NCBI RefSeq assembly: GCF_003049645.1
Contig: NZ_PYWK01000001.1
Span: forward strand, 1,054,001 to 1,118,000
DNA: 64,000 nucleotides
Reading direction: 5' to 3'
Origin: Metasolibacillus fluoroglycofenilyticus
Lineage (GTDB): Bacteria > Bacillota > Bacilli > Bacillales_A > Planococcaceae
The position numbers and the translations under genes were made by a program. Below the pieces are notes generated by a model that made no database searches, was not told the origin of the DNA, and saw nothing but the letters and a program-made list of their open reading frames with translations. The first letter of the stretch is position 1; each line of letters opens with the position of its first letter. Below are positions 1 to 8,993 of the stretch, piece after piece.

Positions 1-165
1 TTATTGAAAGAAGTATGGCATTACGACTTCTTTGGTGATTTACGTACTGTAGATACGCATGTAAAGCGTTTACGTGAAAAGTTAAATCGCGTGTCTGAAA
101 GCGCAGCGAAAATGATTGTAACGGTTTGGGGCGTAGGCTATAAATTTGAGGTTGTGAATGAATAG
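1..165 (+). CDS. resD: Response regulator ResD, C-terminal end (partial)
   Basis: The first 54 codons belong to the C-terminal DNA-binding domain of an OmpR/PhoB-type response regulator, cut by the window edge. The visible part includes the typical recognition-helix stretch [12 protein letters not shown] and the wing strand VWGVGYKFE that closes this winged-helix domain. It ends with TAG and overlaps the following histidine kinase by 8 bases. The assignment to ResD (regulator of aerobic/anaerobic respiration) rests mainly on the downstream resE-sigX-rsiX order, as in B. subtilis. The receiver domain is outside the window. Confidence 0.85.
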   Translation, partial: LLKEVWHYDFFGDLRTVDTHVKRLREKLNRVSESAAKMIVTVWGVGYKFEVVNE

Positions 166-1930
166 AATATGGAATAGTATTGTCGGGAAGCTGTGGGGAA
201 CCATATTGCTTCTCGTTTCCTTTGTATTATTTATCTTCACGGTGTTCATGCTGGAGTTTTTAGAAAATTATCATAGTGCCAGGGCCGAAGAGACATTGCG
301 CCAAACTGCCTCGACAATTGCGAACATTGTTGATGGTGATTTAACAGATAATTCACCCTATGAAATTATTCGCAGTGTATTACACGAGGGGACAAATGCG
401 CTCATTGTAGAAAATCCTGATGGTGCTGTTTATGCCATTCAAGAAGGAATTAATCAAGAGGGTATACAAGCGCAAATTTTACAGGATAAAGCGTTCGAAA
501 ATATTTATGCAAGTAGCCAGCCAATTTTGCAGGAAATGATTTTACCATCACAAAAGAATGAAGATAAGATGGAAACATACGTTGTACTCGCGTTTCCATT
601 AAAGGGTGATGCGGCTTTACATGGTGCAGTGTTTATTTATCAAAATCCAGATGCGATGCATGAAACAAGTAAGGAAACGACAAAAATTGTCTTTATTTCA
701 GCGCTTATTGCTTTTGTCTTAACGACGTTTTTTGCCTTTTTCTTATCAAGTCGTATTACTTATCCTTTAAGAAAGATGCGTGAGTATGCCTTTGAAATTG
801 CAAAAGGCCGCTTCGATTCACAAGTGCCGACAACACAAAATGATGAAATTGGACAGTTAGCTGTTGCTTTCAACCAAATGGGGCGTCAGTTGAAGCATCA
901 TTTAGAAGTAATTAACCAAGAAAAAGAGCAGCTATCGAGTATTTTAACATCGATGACAGATGCTGTAATTACGTTTAATCGTGACAGGACGATTTTAGTT
1001 AGCAACCCGCCAGCAGAGCGACTTTTGCAAAAATGGTTTGTTGCGAAAGGGGCACAAAGCACAAAGCCTATTCCTGCTGAAATTTATCATATGCTGGACC
1101 ATGTGCTCGATTTTGAGGATAAAATTGAAGAAGAAATTGAAATGGATGGCTCCTACTATAGCATTGCCATTAGCCCGCTTTATAGTGGGGAGCTTGTGCG
1201 TGGTGCAGTAGCTGTTATTCGCGACCAAACAGAGCAGCATCGTTTAGAAAAGCTACGCTCTGATTTTATTGCCAATGTTTCACATGAATTGCGTACACCC
1301 ATTGCAATGCTACAAGGCTATTCTGAAGCTATTTTAGATGGCGTAGTTATCGATGAAGATGAGCGCAATGAAATGATTAAAATTATTTATGATGAATCAC
1401 AGCGAATGGGACGACTTGTCACAGATTTACTTGATTTAGCACGAATGGAATCAGGACATATGCGCTTATATAAAAATCTCATTCCACTTGTACCTGTGCT
1501 TGAGCGCATGACGCAAAAATTCGCGCAAGTAGCAAAGGAAAAGCATGTAGATTTGCGCTTCATCACGAATATCGAAGAGGATGTAGTGATTAATATTGAC
1601 GAAGACCGCATTGAGCAAGTGTTGACAAACTTGGTTGACAATGCACTGCGTCATACACCTGTTGATGGTGCTGTAACAGTGTCCGCAACTTATGAAAAAT
1701 CCTATGCAAAAATCGAAGTGCGAGATACAGGAATTGGTATTCCAAAAGATGATTTACCATATGTCTTTGAGCGTTTTTATAAAGCAGATAAAGCGCGAAC
1801 ACGCTCCAAAGGCGGTACAGGGCTAGGTTTAGCCATTGCCCGCAATATCGTTGAGGCACATAATGGAAATATTGCGGTAACAAGCGTTGAAAAAGAAGGA
1901 ACTGCATTTACTTTTTATTTGCCATTGTAA
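158..1930 (+). CDS. resE: Sensor histidine kinase ResE
   Basis: A 590-residue membrane sensor kinase that would phosphorylate ResD in response to respiratory or redox state. Order of parts: transmembrane helix at about 12-33, an extracytoplasmic domain to about 175, a second transmembrane helix at about 177-199, HAMP to about 252, a PAS-like domain at about 262-365, a HisKA dimerisation helix with the phospho-acceptor His376 in SHELRTP, and a HATPase domain with DTGIGIPK and [10 protein letters not shown]-lid motifs. It overlaps resD by 8 bp, so the two are translationally coupled. A strong terminator follows, separating it from sigX. Length and architecture match B. subtilis ResE. Confidence 0.9.
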   Translation: MNRIWNSIVGKLWGTILLLVSFVLFIFTVFMLEFLENYHSARAEETLRQTASTIANIVDGDLTDNSPYEIIRSVLHEGTNALIVENPDGAVYAIQEGINQEGIQAQILQDKAFENIYASSQPILQEMILPSQKNEDKMETYVVLAFPLKGDAALHGAVFIYQNPDAMHETSKETTKIVFISALIAFVLTTFFAFFLSSRITYPLRKMREYAFEIAKGRFDSQVPTTQNDEIGQLAVAFNQMGRQLKHHLEVINQEKEQLSSILTSMTDAVITFNRDRTILVSNPPAERLLQKWFVAKGAQSTKPIPAEIYHMLDHVLDFEDKIEEEIEMDGSYYSIAISPLYSGELVRGAVAVIRDQTEQHRLEKLRSDFIANVSHELRTPIAMLQGYSEAILDGVVIDEDERNEMIKIIYDESQRMGRLVTDLLDLARMESGHMRLYKNLIPLVPVLERMTQKFAQVAKEKHVDLRFITNIEEDVVINIDEDRIEQVLTNLVDNALRHTPVDGAVTVSATYEKSYAKIEVRDTGIGIPKDDLPYVFERFYKADKARTRSKGGTGLGLAIARNIVEAHNGNIAVTSVEKEGTAFTFYLPL

Positions 1931-1940
1931 TAGAATAAGA

Positions 1941-1974
1941 GGGTGTGGGAAATCGGATTTTCCCACACCCTTTA
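1941..1974 (+). terminator. Rho-independent terminator after resE
   Basis: A 12-bp perfect stem (1941-1952 with 1959-1970) with a six-base loop begins 10 bases after the resE stop codon and is followed by a short T-run. It ends the resDE transcript before the separate sigX promoter. Confidence 0.85.
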
Positions 1975-2041
1975 TCTATTTAAGAAGGTGAACTATGAAT
2001 TTTTAAAGTTTAAAATAAGAAGAAATTCCCAATATATAAAA

Positions 2042-2067
2042 TGAAACTTTTTTACTGGATGTACGAC
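2042..2067 (+). promoter_or_regulatory. ECF-type promoter of sigX (likely autoregulatory)
   Basis: TGAAAC at 2042-2047 and CGAC at 2064-2067 are separated by exactly 16 bases. This matches the extracytoplasmic-function sigma signature (-35 TGAAAC or TGTAAC, -10 CGTA/CGAC) known for Bacillus SigW/SigX. It lies 28 bases before the chosen sigX start, so autoregulation is the natural reading. That sigma X itself uses it is inference. Confidence 0.75.
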
Positions 2068-2095
2068 TAATTTTATGAGGATGGAGGTGGAATGG

Positions 2096-2623
2096 ATGAA
2101 AGAGTCCATTTTCCATCGATTATATGATGAATATCACCAAGATGTATTCCAATTCCTAATCTATTTAGTGAAAAACAGATCTATAGCAGAGGATCTTTCA
2201 CAGGAAGTATATATTCGTGTGTTGAGAGCTTATGACAAATTTGAAGGAAAAAGCTCGGAAAAAACATGGCTCTTTTCTATCGCTAAAAATGTTGCTATCG
2301 ACTATTTTCGCAAAAATAATGTGCGAGAAAGGCATACGTTTGATGCCTTTGAATGGGAAAGTGAACAGCTCGTTTCTCCAGCTCGTACACCAGAGCAATT
2401 TTTAGAAATGAGTGAGGATATGCGTCAGCTACTAGAGGCATTAGAGCTATGCACTGGTGATCAAAAGATGGTCATCGTTATGCGTTATTTTCAAGATTTG
2501 TCGATTGGAGAGACGGCTGAAATTTTAAGCTGGACGGAGAGCAAAGTGAAAACGACACAGCATCGCGCAATTAAAACATTGCGGGGTATTTTAGAGCAGG
2601 ATGGAAAGGAGGTAAATTCGTGA
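2096..2623 (+). CDS. sigX: ECF RNA polymerase sigma factor SigX
   Basis: A group 4 sigma factor. Region 2 has the characteristic block EDLSQEVYIRVLRAYDKFEG and the promoter-melting segment KTWLFSIAKNVAIDYFRK; region 4 ends with a helix-turn-helix around LSIGETAEILSW. ATG 2096 is preferred because GGAGGTGG (2083-2090) sits five bases upstream, giving 175 residues; in-frame ATGs at 2075 and 2081 would place the ribosome site inside the gene. The start overlaps no other gene, and the stop overlaps the rsiX start by four bases. SigX in B. subtilis controls cell-envelope charge modification genes. Its place after resE is the same there. Confidence 0.9.
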   Translation: MKESIFHRLYDEYHQDVFQFLIYLVKNRSIAEDLSQEVYIRVLRAYDKFEGKSSEKTWLFSIAKNVAIDYFRKNNVRERHTFDAFEWESEQLVSPARTPEQFLEMSEDMRQLLEALELCTGDQKMVIVMRYFQDLSIGETAEILSWTESKVKTTQHRAIKTLRGILEQDGKEVNS

Positions 2624-3840
2624 TGAAGACGAAATGGGATGAAGAAAATATCGAAAAGCTTTTGATGCAGGCACCAAAAATCCAAGACCACCGTTCCAAA
2701 GAGGATGTTTTTGCAAAACTCCAAGCTGCAGGTGCTTTTGAAGAGCAGCAGCCAGTTCAAAAAACTGTGCGTCGTTCATATAAACGTATTACAAGCTTTG
2801 TAGCAGCAGCTGCTGTTACGTGTGCAATTGGTATTCCTATGTTTTTAACGATGACTGGAGAAGAAACTGACAAGGGAAGCGATGTTGCGCTACAGGAGAT
2901 GGAAAATTACGCTAGCGATCGTGCAAATGTTGACAATCATACCAGTGAAGCTGATGCTGCAAAGGAGACAGCTAAGGAAGAGGCAGCAACTACTTTTTCA
3001 ACAACGGAGGATATGTCCGAAGCACGTGCAATGACTCCGATTGATTCCACTGCTATTTATGATGATGCAGTAGGTGAAGGGGAAGTATTTACTGTTAGTC
3101 TGGCAGGGGACGAGGATGTAAGTATCCCATCTGCAATTATTATTCCTAAAGAAAAACTTGTTGAGGATTTTGGTACAGAGGAGCCTACACAAGTTGATAT
3201 GTATAATTTATATGCACCAAAGCTCGATGAAGAGGCGTACGGATTTGAGGACACTCATCCGATTGAAGGGGAAATTACTGAAAGCGGACAAGAGCTGATA
3301 ATTGCACTTGAAAATCAAGAGGACTATTCAACTAAAAAAAGCATCAAAACATTAAGAGAAACATTTCCTCAATACGAGGAAGTGCTTTTGGAGCAAAATG
3401 CCCATGCTGATAATATAGAAACAGCAACAGTGCCTTTAAATCAAAACTATAGCTATTATTTATTTACACAACAAGGGAAAAAATATTATGTACAGCAGCC
3501 TCATGCGATATATGAACATGTAGACGAGGCGATTTACGGCATGGTTGGATTCAGCACAGAGCAGTATGAATCCGCTATTATTGAGGGGATTAACTTTACC
3601 GTAACTGTCACAGATAATGTCCATGTAAAATTTGAAGAGCCATTGGACTTAGAGGTGCTAGATTATAGGCGAGCAAAGCAAATGCTAGAAGCTATTATGC
3701 TAACAGCTGCCGCATTCCATCAACAAGTCGTTTTTGAAAATATTATACAAGCAGCATGGGATACCTTTGATTTTACAAAGCCACAGCCAATCCCTGTAGC
3801 GCCAAATGAATTACCACTCGATATAATAGAAGGTACCTGA
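2620..3840 (+). CDS. rsiX: Anti-sigma-X factor RsiX
   Basis: A 406-residue single-pass membrane protein with a short cytoplasmic N-terminus (about 1-55), one transmembrane helix at about 57-78 and a long acidic extracytoplasmic domain. This is the topology of an ECF anti-sigma factor holding SigX at the membrane. GTG 2620 overlaps the sigX stop (GTGA) with AAAGGAGG seven bases upstream; ATG 2623 is the next codon and equally usable. The C-terminal region carries DUF4179/DUF3298-like segments by appearance only. The stop codon lies inside the upstream arm of the terminator. Confidence 0.85.
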   Translation: MMKTKWDEENIEKLLMQAPKIQDHRSKEDVFAKLQAAGAFEEQQPVQKTVRRSYKRITSFVAAAAVTCAIGIPMFLTMTGEETDKGSDVALQEMENYASDRANVDNHTSEADAAKETAKEEAATTFSTTEDMSEARAMTPIDSTAIYDDAVGEGEVFTVSLAGDEDVSIPSAIIIPKEKLVEDFGTEEPTQVDMYNLYAPKLDEEAYGFEDTHPIEGEITESGQELIIALENQEDYSTKKSIKTLRETFPQYEEVLLEQNAHADNIETATVPLNQNYSYYLFTQQGKKYYVQQPHAIYEHVDEAIYGMVGFSTEQYESAIIEGINFTVTVTDNVHVKFEEPLDLEVLDYRRAKQMLEAIMLTAAAFHQQVVFENIIQAAWDTFDFTKPQPIPVAPNELPLDIIEGT

Positions 3841-3880
3841 ATAGCATGCGAATACGCCGCTTTCAGGCACCTTCTTGCTT
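3829..3880 (+). terminator. Terminator overlapping the rsiX stop codon
   Basis: GAAGGTACCTGA (3829-3840) pairs with TCAGGCACCTTC (3863-3874), with one mismatch, followed by TTGCTTTTG. The left arm includes the last codons and TGA stop of rsiX. Confidence 0.75.
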
Positions 3881-3898
3881 TTGATGAAGTGTTCACTA

Positions 3899-4051
3899 TT
3901 TATCCCGCATTAACGGGCAGTAAACCGCCGACTTCCAGACTTAAGTGAAAAATCGGCTGAAGGATAAGTGGGAGGTCAACTGCCCGTAAAAGCCCGACTG
4001 GTTCAACTAACAATCTGTGGGAAAACCCTACTGATTGAAGTTTCACTTTAT
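3899..4051 (+). repeat. bcr1-like repeat, copy 1 (TTTAT-flanked)
   Basis: A 153-bp element bounded on both sides by TTTAT. It starts CCCGCATTAACGGGCAGTAA, has a central TGCCCGTAAAAGCCCGA block that can pair with the start, and ends ATTGAAGTTTCAC before the second TTTAT. Other copies are at 13432, 14519, 34123, 37929, 40206 and (degenerate) 42870. The size, ends and TTTAT duplication recall the bcr1 element of the B. cereus group. Confidence 0.75.
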
Positions 4052-4070
4052 AAAAGGCTATTTCAATCTT

Positions 4071-4200
4071 TTTAACTTCTTTCAGCAGGTGTCCAAACAC
4101 CTGCTGAATTATTGAAACTCGGTCTAAGAAAAGACCATATTAAAATAACGACGGAGTGACTAACATCGTGTTGGTTAGATTTGCGGCGGATGTCGCAGAT
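4071..4200 (+). repeat. Family-4 intergenic repeat with 10-bp hairpin
   Basis: It begins TTTAACTTCTTTCAGCAGG, shared with copies at 15571 and 46481. The perfect stem CAGCAGGTGT/ACACCTGCTG (4083-4092 with 4097-4106) follows. The segment near 4150-4176 (GACGGAGTGACTAACATC) matches the block at 46617-46637. I see no gene in 3881-4304. Confidence 0.5.
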
Positions 4201-4246
4201 TTTTCTAACGATAAGGGTATGTATAAAAAGAATTCCAAGCAAAAGG

Positions 4247-4275
4247 GTTTACTTTTAAAAAGTTTCTTTTATAAT
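4247..4275 (+). promoter_or_regulatory. Sigma-A promoter of the ribU leader
   Basis: TATAAT at 4270-4275 is preceded by GTTTAC (4247-4252) with a 17-base spacer. Transcription would start around 4282, about 25 bases before the FMN riboswitch. Confidence 0.65.
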
Positions 4276-4304
4276 AGAGGGTGTAACAACAAATTTAATA
4301 TTGA

Positions 4305-4479
4305 TTCATCTTCGGGGCAGGGTGTAATTCCCGACCGGCGGTAATTGAAATTGCAATCTCCGACCATTCACTTGGAGGTCATTGCTTTCGTATTTCATAA
4401 GCCCGCGAGCCCGCTTTTGCGGTGCAGGATTTGGTGAGATTCCAAAGCCGACAGTATAGTCTGGATGGGAGAAGGTGAA
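4305..4479 (+). promoter_or_regulatory. FMN riboswitch (RFN element)
   Basis: The conserved FMN aptamer is clear: TTCGGGGCAGGGTG near 4311-4324, the CCGACCGGCGGTAAT block, GCCCGCGAGC, a GATTTGGTGAGATTCC segment, AAAGCCGACAGT and a final GGATGGGAGAAGG. Stem P1 is formed by 4305-4313 with 4471-4479. FMN binding would favour the terminator at 4642, so ribU is shut off when flavin is plentiful. The aptamer-to-terminator spacer of about 160 nt is long and itself structured: CATGCTT/AAGCATG at 4583-4599, and 4531-4550 can pair with 4617-4638. Confidence 0.95.
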
Positions 4480-4641
4480 GGCGCAGTCGTCATTTCTCGG
4501 AAATGTCGTATTTTGCTTTAAAAAAGTCTGGTAATATAGGCTTGTTTAAATGCGGAAATTTATGACAAAAACGCTTTGGCAGCATGCTTTTTAAGCATGG
4601 TCGAAATTAGTAATACGACTTTTTTAAACTTGCCTATTTCT

Positions 4642-4673
4642 CCCTTATACAATTTATTGTATAAGGGTTTTTT
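4642..4673 (+). terminator. Regulated terminator of the FMN riboswitch
   Basis: A perfect 10-bp stem, CCCTTATACA/TGTATAAGGG (4642-4651 with 4658-4667), with a 6-base loop and a six-T tail, about 65 bases upstream of ribU. The segment just before it (4611-4638) is complementary to leader sequence near 4505-4550, suggesting an antiterminator. Confidence 0.85.
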
Positions 4674-4738
4674 CGTGAATGGCATAGGACTGTCCTTTCT
4701 TCTTGCAAGAGTGAATCAGCAAAGAGGAGAGATTTTTT

Positions 4739-5323
4739 ATGCGTAAGCAAAACTTGAAGTTACGTTCAACTGTAACAATCGCAATGCTAAGTAGCATCTC
4801 ATTTTTATTAATGATGCTCGATTTTCCACTGCCGTGGTTTCCAGTATTTCTAAAAATTGATTTTAGCGATGTACCAGCGTTGATTGCAGCGATTACAATG
4901 GGACCAGTTGCTGGTATTGTAGTAGAATTGATTAAAAATATTTTAGATTGGCTGTTTAAAGGAGCCCCAACAGGTGTTCCAGTAGGACATATGGCGAATT
5001 TTGTAACAGGTATTTTATTCATTTTGCCAACTTATTATTTTTATAAAAAATTCAAGACGATTCCTGGCTTAGCAGTAGGTTTAGCAGTAGGAACGTTTGT
5101 GATGTCTATTGGTATGAGTATACTGAACTATTTTGTGTTTTTACCAATGTATACTTATTTCTTAGGCTGGGGCTCATTTGATATGTATGAGACAATTGTA
5201 CTTGGTATTTTACCGTTCAATATTATTAAAGGGATTATTATATTAACTGTTGCGCTGCTCCTATTCCGCACGATGAAAACATGGATTGACAAGCAGCAGT
5301 CCACCTATTTATCATTAAAATAA
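4739..5323 (+). CDS. ribU: Riboflavin importer substrate-binding subunit RibU
   Basis: A 194-residue hydrophobic ECF-transporter S-component with about six membrane helices. It begins with a short basic leader followed by AMLSSISFLLMMLDFP and includes the family-typical segment GPVAGIVVELIKNILDWL. It captures riboflavin for an energy-coupling-factor module encoded elsewhere. AGAGGAGA lies eight bases before ATG. The upstream FMN riboswitch independently supports the substrate. The B. subtilis counterpart is RibU/FmnP (YpaA), also near fer. Confidence 0.93.
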   Translation: MRKQNLKLRSTVTIAMLSSISFLLMMLDFPLPWFPVFLKIDFSDVPALIAAITMGPVAGIVVELIKNILDWLFKGAPTGVPVGHMANFVTGILFILPTYYFYKKFKTIPGLAVGLAVGTFVMSIGMSILNYFVFLPMYTYFLGWGSFDMYETIVLGILPFNIIKGIIILTVALLLFRTMKTWIDKQQSTYLSLK

Positions 5324-5327
5324 TCAC

Positions 5328-5358
5328 AAGCCGAGCTGCTCTATAAGCTCGGCTTTTT
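5328..5358 (+). terminator. Terminator after ribU
   Basis: AAGCCGAGCT (5328-5337) pairs perfectly with AGCTCGGCTT (5346-5355), followed by a T-run. Confidence 0.85.
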
Positions 5359-5376
5359 ATAAGGAAGTGAATAAAA

Positions 5377-5826
5377 ATGATTCGAATGCTCACAGCAAAT
5401 GAACAACTACCGATGGACTTGCTTTTATTAGCGGATCCATCAGAAGAAATTGTAATTGATTATATAAAACGTGGATACTGTTATGTGGCAGAGCGTGATG
5501 GACAAATAGTTGGTGTTTATGTGTTGCTACCAACAAGACCACATACCGTAGAGCTTGTCAATGTAGCAGTAGATGAACAATGGCAAGGGCAGGGAATAGG
5601 TAAGCAGCTTGTGCTACATGCGATTGAAAGTGCAAAAATGGCACAATATAAGACAATTCAGCTAGGCACAGGTAATTCTAGCATTAACCAGCTTGCGCTT
5701 TATCAAAAATGTGGCTTTCGCATAGTTGGCGTAGATCGCGATTTCTTTATCCAGCATTATGATGAGCCGATTTTTGAAAACGGAATTCAATGTGTAGACA
5801 TGATGCGGTTAGAAATTGTACTTTAA
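5377..5826 (+). CDS. GNAT family N-acetyltransferase
   Basis: A 149-residue GNAT-fold enzyme that would move an acetyl group from acetyl-CoA to an unknown acceptor. The acetyl-CoA binding motif A is visible as VAVDEQWQGQGIGKQLV (about 67-83; Q/RxxGxG/A type), followed by a GTGNSSINQLALYQKCGF segment typical of motif B. It starts 18 bases after the ribU terminator with GGAAG upstream and appears to be a single-gene unit. The substrate cannot be told from sequence. Confidence 0.8.
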   Translation: MIRMLTANEQLPMDLLLLADPSEEIVIDYIKRGYCYVAERDGQIVGVYVLLPTRPHTVELVNVAVDEQWQGQGIGKQLVLHAIESAKMAQYKTIQLGTGNSSINQLALYQKCGFRIVGVDRDFFIQHYDEPIFENGIQCVDMMRLEIVL

Positions 5827-5925
5827 GTTTGAACAAGCTGTCTAGAGGTGTTTTCATTTTCCGTTTATCTAGTCGTATGGCTTGGACTTTGAGCGATGAC
5901 GGTAGCCACAATAATTAAAATATTT

Positions 5926-5973
5926 GATGACAGCCTCCCGCTATATTTAATTATATAGCGGGAGGCTGTCATC
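5926..5973. terminator. 21-bp perfect inverted repeat between convergent genes
   Basis: 5926-5946 pairs perfectly with 5953-5973, with a six-base loop. It sits between the plus-strand GNAT gene and the minus-strand SgrR-like gene, so it probably terminates both. There is no long T-run on the plus strand. Confidence 0.6.
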
Positions 5974-6038
5974 GGATTATTTATAGGCTATTTTCGATAC
6001 TCTATACACAAAAAGAGGCAAAGCTCGTTATTGCGACA

Positions 6039-7706
6039 CTACATTTGTTTTTGATAAATTTTGCGATAGTCAATTTTGCCATGTGTATCGAATTGAATAT
6101 TGTAAAATGGACGGTCTTTTCTTATATAAAATACGTGTTGGCGATGTGCTAAAAATTTTAGCGTAAAGGTGTTAATTAAGTGTTCTTCTATTTTATATAA
6201 CAGATTCATTGCTTGGCTGTCATCTTGGCACATAGTTGCTTGCTGGAGCAATGCTTGCACTTCCGCATTGCTAGAAAAAGCACTAATAGGAGAGCGCTCG
6301 CTGTCTAATCCATATAACCAGCCAAGTAGCTTGTCATCCCCAATTGCAATACCACCAACAAAAATATCGTAATGCTGTACACAATAGTCTGCCGATGCAT
6401 GGAAAGGCATAAGTGTTAATTCGTGTGGGATGTGATGGGCTGTTAAAAATGAGCTTAAAATTTGTGCTTCCCGCAAATGGTTGGCATGTGGCCGAATTTG
6501 CTGTACACCGATACGTAAATAAGGAAAATCAAGTGTCGGTAGCGGAAGCGGTGATTGCTGTTGTCTGTTATTTGTCGTTAAAAAGCTAGTGGCTATTATT
6601 TCACCTTCTTCTGTTAAGCAGTAGCTTGCCGCATCAATTGCCTCAAATAATGCACGTCGATACTTTTCATCCTGCAATGGCCCACGTGCCGCATTGAATA
6701 TAATAAAATCGGCTCCCTGCTCTTGAAAAACGATTTTTTGTTGTGCTATATGTGCAGCAAAAGGAAGTGCACTGATGCCAAACTGTTGAATGTTTTCTGT
6801 AAAAAGAATATCCACATCATCAATCCATGGTCGCTGCTTAAAATATTTCGGAAATACGGAGAGTCGCATATGTTGCTCATTTTTCTCAGCGATATAAAAT
6901 GCACCGCAACCAGGCGGGATGCCTTTTGCACCTTCTTCAATCCATTTTACAGGTATAATAGAAAAGCGATAACTACATAGTATACGAGGGAATAGCATTG
7001 TTGGCTGTGCAAGCTCTATTGTAAAATGATATGGGCTTGTCACAGTCAATCGCGCCTCTGGTAATAGTTTTCTCATACAAGCGCGCTTTAAGGAAGCAAT
7101 GACATCCTCGCTTGTGAGCTTTGTTCCATTGTGAAAGTAAATATTTTTACGCAATGTAAAAGTCCATTTTTTTGCGTCGCTTGTGTGATAGCCGTAGACT
7201 AAATTAGGTTGCACACGCTCTGTTTCTATACAATAAACAAATAAAGGCTCATGTATTTGATTGTAAAAATGCATATCGTGCCGAGAGTTGCCGTTTAACG
7301 GGTCATAATGAAGCTGAATATTTGGATAAGGATAGCGAAAAACATCGCGTTCCTCCTCATTTGAAAAGCCGTAACGTTGCTGTAGCCAATTTTCTACTTG
7401 TGGATGTGAAATTACATCGTGCTCTTGTAATAGTGCATAGGCCTCTTTAAATTGTTGCTGCTCCCAATAATGGTCGAATGCTAAATAAATAGCTTCTAGC
7501 TTTGTTAGCTGTAAAAGCACTGTAGGCTTTTTCCCACGACCTTGTGTAGTATGCCATTTTAGCCATCCACGTTCCTCACATTTTTTTATAAGCACCTTCG
7601 CATAGCGTGCAGAGCAGCTCCATATTTGCGCTAACTCTGCAATAGATGTTGTGCTACTTTGTCCGACTTCAAAACGCCCATATAGTTTTAAAATGTATTG
7701 AAACAT
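6039..7706 (-). CDS. SgrR-like transcriptional regulator with solute-binding domain
   Basis: A 555-residue protein with an N-terminal winged helix (about 1-70, with SIAELAQIWSCSARYAKVLI as recognition region) and a C-terminal extracellular-solute-binding-protein family 5 domain (about 125-555; WTFTLRKNIYFHNGTKLTSEDV is the oligopeptide-binding-protein signature). It has no signal peptide, so it is cytoplasmic. This is the SgrR architecture, where the binding domain senses a small molecule. It is divergent from an MFS exporter over a 92-bp gap, a usual sign that it controls that exporter. The ligand is unknown. SgrR itself works in sugar-phosphate stress, but many homologues do not. Confidence 0.8.
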   Translation of the reverse strand: MFQYILKLYGRFEVGQSSTTSIAELAQIWSCSARYAKVLIKKCEERGWLKWHTTQGRGKKPTVLLQLTKLEAIYLAFDHYWEQQQFKEAYALLQEHDVISHPQVENWLQQRYGFSNEEERDVFRYPYPNIQLHYDPLNGNSRHDMHFYNQIHEPLFVYCIETERVQPNLVYGYHTSDAKKWTFTLRKNIYFHNGTKLTSEDVIASLKRACMRKLLPEARLTVTSPYHFTIELAQPTMLFPRILCSYRFSIIPVKWIEEGAKGIPPGCGAFYIAEKNEQHMRLSVFPKYFKQRPWIDDVDILFTENIQQFGISALPFAAHIAQQKIVFQEQGADFIIFNAARGPLQDEKYRRALFEAIDAASYCLTEEGEIIATSFLTTNNRQQQSPLPLPTLDFPYLRIGVQQIRPHANHLREAQILSSFLTAHHIPHELTLMPFHASADYCVQHYDIFVGGIAIGDDKLLGWLYGLDSERSPISAFSSNAEVQALLQQATMCQDDSQAMNLLYKIEEHLINTFTLKFLAHRQHVFYIRKDRPFYNIQFDTHGKIDYRKIYQKQM

Positions 7707-7798
7707 AGCTCCTCCTTTAAAAGGTGAACAATAAAAATAAAGTGCTCACTTTTTGTTCCTCTATTTTTATTTTACACTAAATTGCAGGAGGTGCTTAG

Positions 7799-8989
7799 AT
7801 GAATTTATATCATAATCGTAATTTTTTATTGTTGTACATAGGGACAATCGCATCAACGATAGGCTACCAGCTTTATAATTTTATTTTGCCACTTTTTATA
7901 TATGATTTAACAAAATCGGCACTGGCAATGAGTACGATGCGTATGATTGATTTTTTACCGAATATTTTGCTAGGCATGCTTGCAGGGGTGCTTGTTGACC
8001 GTATAAATCGCAATAGGATGCTTAAATATACAGGTTTTATTAAAGCGGTGCTTGCGACATTGTTAACTGTCATTATTTTGTTAGATACCGTGCAGCTTTG
8101 GCATATGTATATTTTAGGTTTTTTCATGGCAACTGTTAGCTATACATTTGGGAATGCGCAACATGCGATTGTGCCACAGCTCTTTGAGAAGTCGTTGATG
8201 ACTGAAATTCAGGCTAAATTTTCGTTTATTAATACGCTGTTTTCAATAGTAGGTCCAGCAATTGCAGGGATGTTGCTCGTTTTTATTGCCTATGATTATT
8301 TATTTATTGTTTATGCATTCTCGTTAGTTGTTATTTGGTTGAGTGTTTTTTTATTAGACGCGACACCAACACCGGAAAGAGCGCATAAGCAATCTATTTT
8401 AGCCGATATGAAAGAGGGATTTATCGAGCTATTCGGTAATAAAACATTATTTTATCCGACGATAGCTATTTTATTTAGCAATTTAGCGACGAGCTTTGTC
8501 ATTGGGGTGCAAGTTTTTTACGTAGTTGATGTGCTACAGGAAACGAAGGAGCAGCTTGGATTTATGTATTCAATTGCTGCTATAGGAGGTCTTATAGGTG
8601 CTAAATTTATTCAGCCTCTACGCAGAAAATGGACGCGCGGCAAAATTTTTACGACAATTTATTTAATCGATAGTTTCGTGCTGCTGTTATTCTTTTTTGC
8701 GACAACCTGGTGGCAGCTTGGTATGTTATTGGCTATTCGTACATGTACAACAATCATTATCAATATTATTTATTTAGCCATTCGTCAAGAATCAACACCG
8801 AATCATTTATTGGGACGTGTTGCAGGCACATCCTCTATGTTTATGAAGCTTGCACTACCTGCTGGTTTATTTATTGGAGGAGTATGGGCGGAGACGCTAC
8901 CAATTCCGTATATTTTCCTTCTTTCAGCTTGTATCGTCTTTGCTATTTATATTGTGCTGACAAAACAGCAATTCAGTACAATACAGTAA
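7799..8989 (+). CDS. MFS transporter (efflux type)
   Basis: A 396-residue major facilitator with about 12 hydrophobic segments. The loop between helices 2 and 3 reads GMLAGVLVDRINRNRML, the MFS motif A (GxLaDrxgrkr). The start has GGAGGTG 6-7 bases upstream. It resembles the MFS_3 / enterobactin- or macrolide-exporter-like group by its N-terminal FLLLYIGTIASTIGYQLYNF. It pairs with the divergent SgrR-like regulator, comparable to the SgrR-SetA pairing in enterics; export of a sugar-like or toxic compound is inference. Confidence 0.8.
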   Translation: MNLYHNRNFLLLYIGTIASTIGYQLYNFILPLFIYDLTKSALAMSTMRMIDFLPNILLGMLAGVLVDRINRNRMLKYTGFIKAVLATLLTVIILLDTVQLWHMYILGFFMATVSYTFGNAQHAIVPQLFEKSLMTEIQAKFSFINTLFSIVGPAIAGMLLVFIAYDYLFIVYAFSLVVIWLSVFLLDATPTPERAHKQSILADMKEGFIELFGNKTLFYPTIAILFSNLATSFVIGVQVFYVVDVLQETKEQLGFMYSIAAIGGLIGAKFIQPLRRKWTRGKIFTTIYLIDSFVLLLFFFATTWWQLGMLLAIRTCTTIIINIIYLAIRQESTPNHLLGRVAGTSSMFMKLALPAGLFIGGVWAETLPIPYIFLLSACIVFAIYIVLTKQQFSTIQ

Positions 8990-8993
8990 TTTT

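Noticed and set aside
4156..4344. 62-codon frame on the plus strand overlapping the FMN riboswitch
   Set aside because: It runs through a repeat, a promoter and the aptamer, has no ribosome site and no protein-like pattern.
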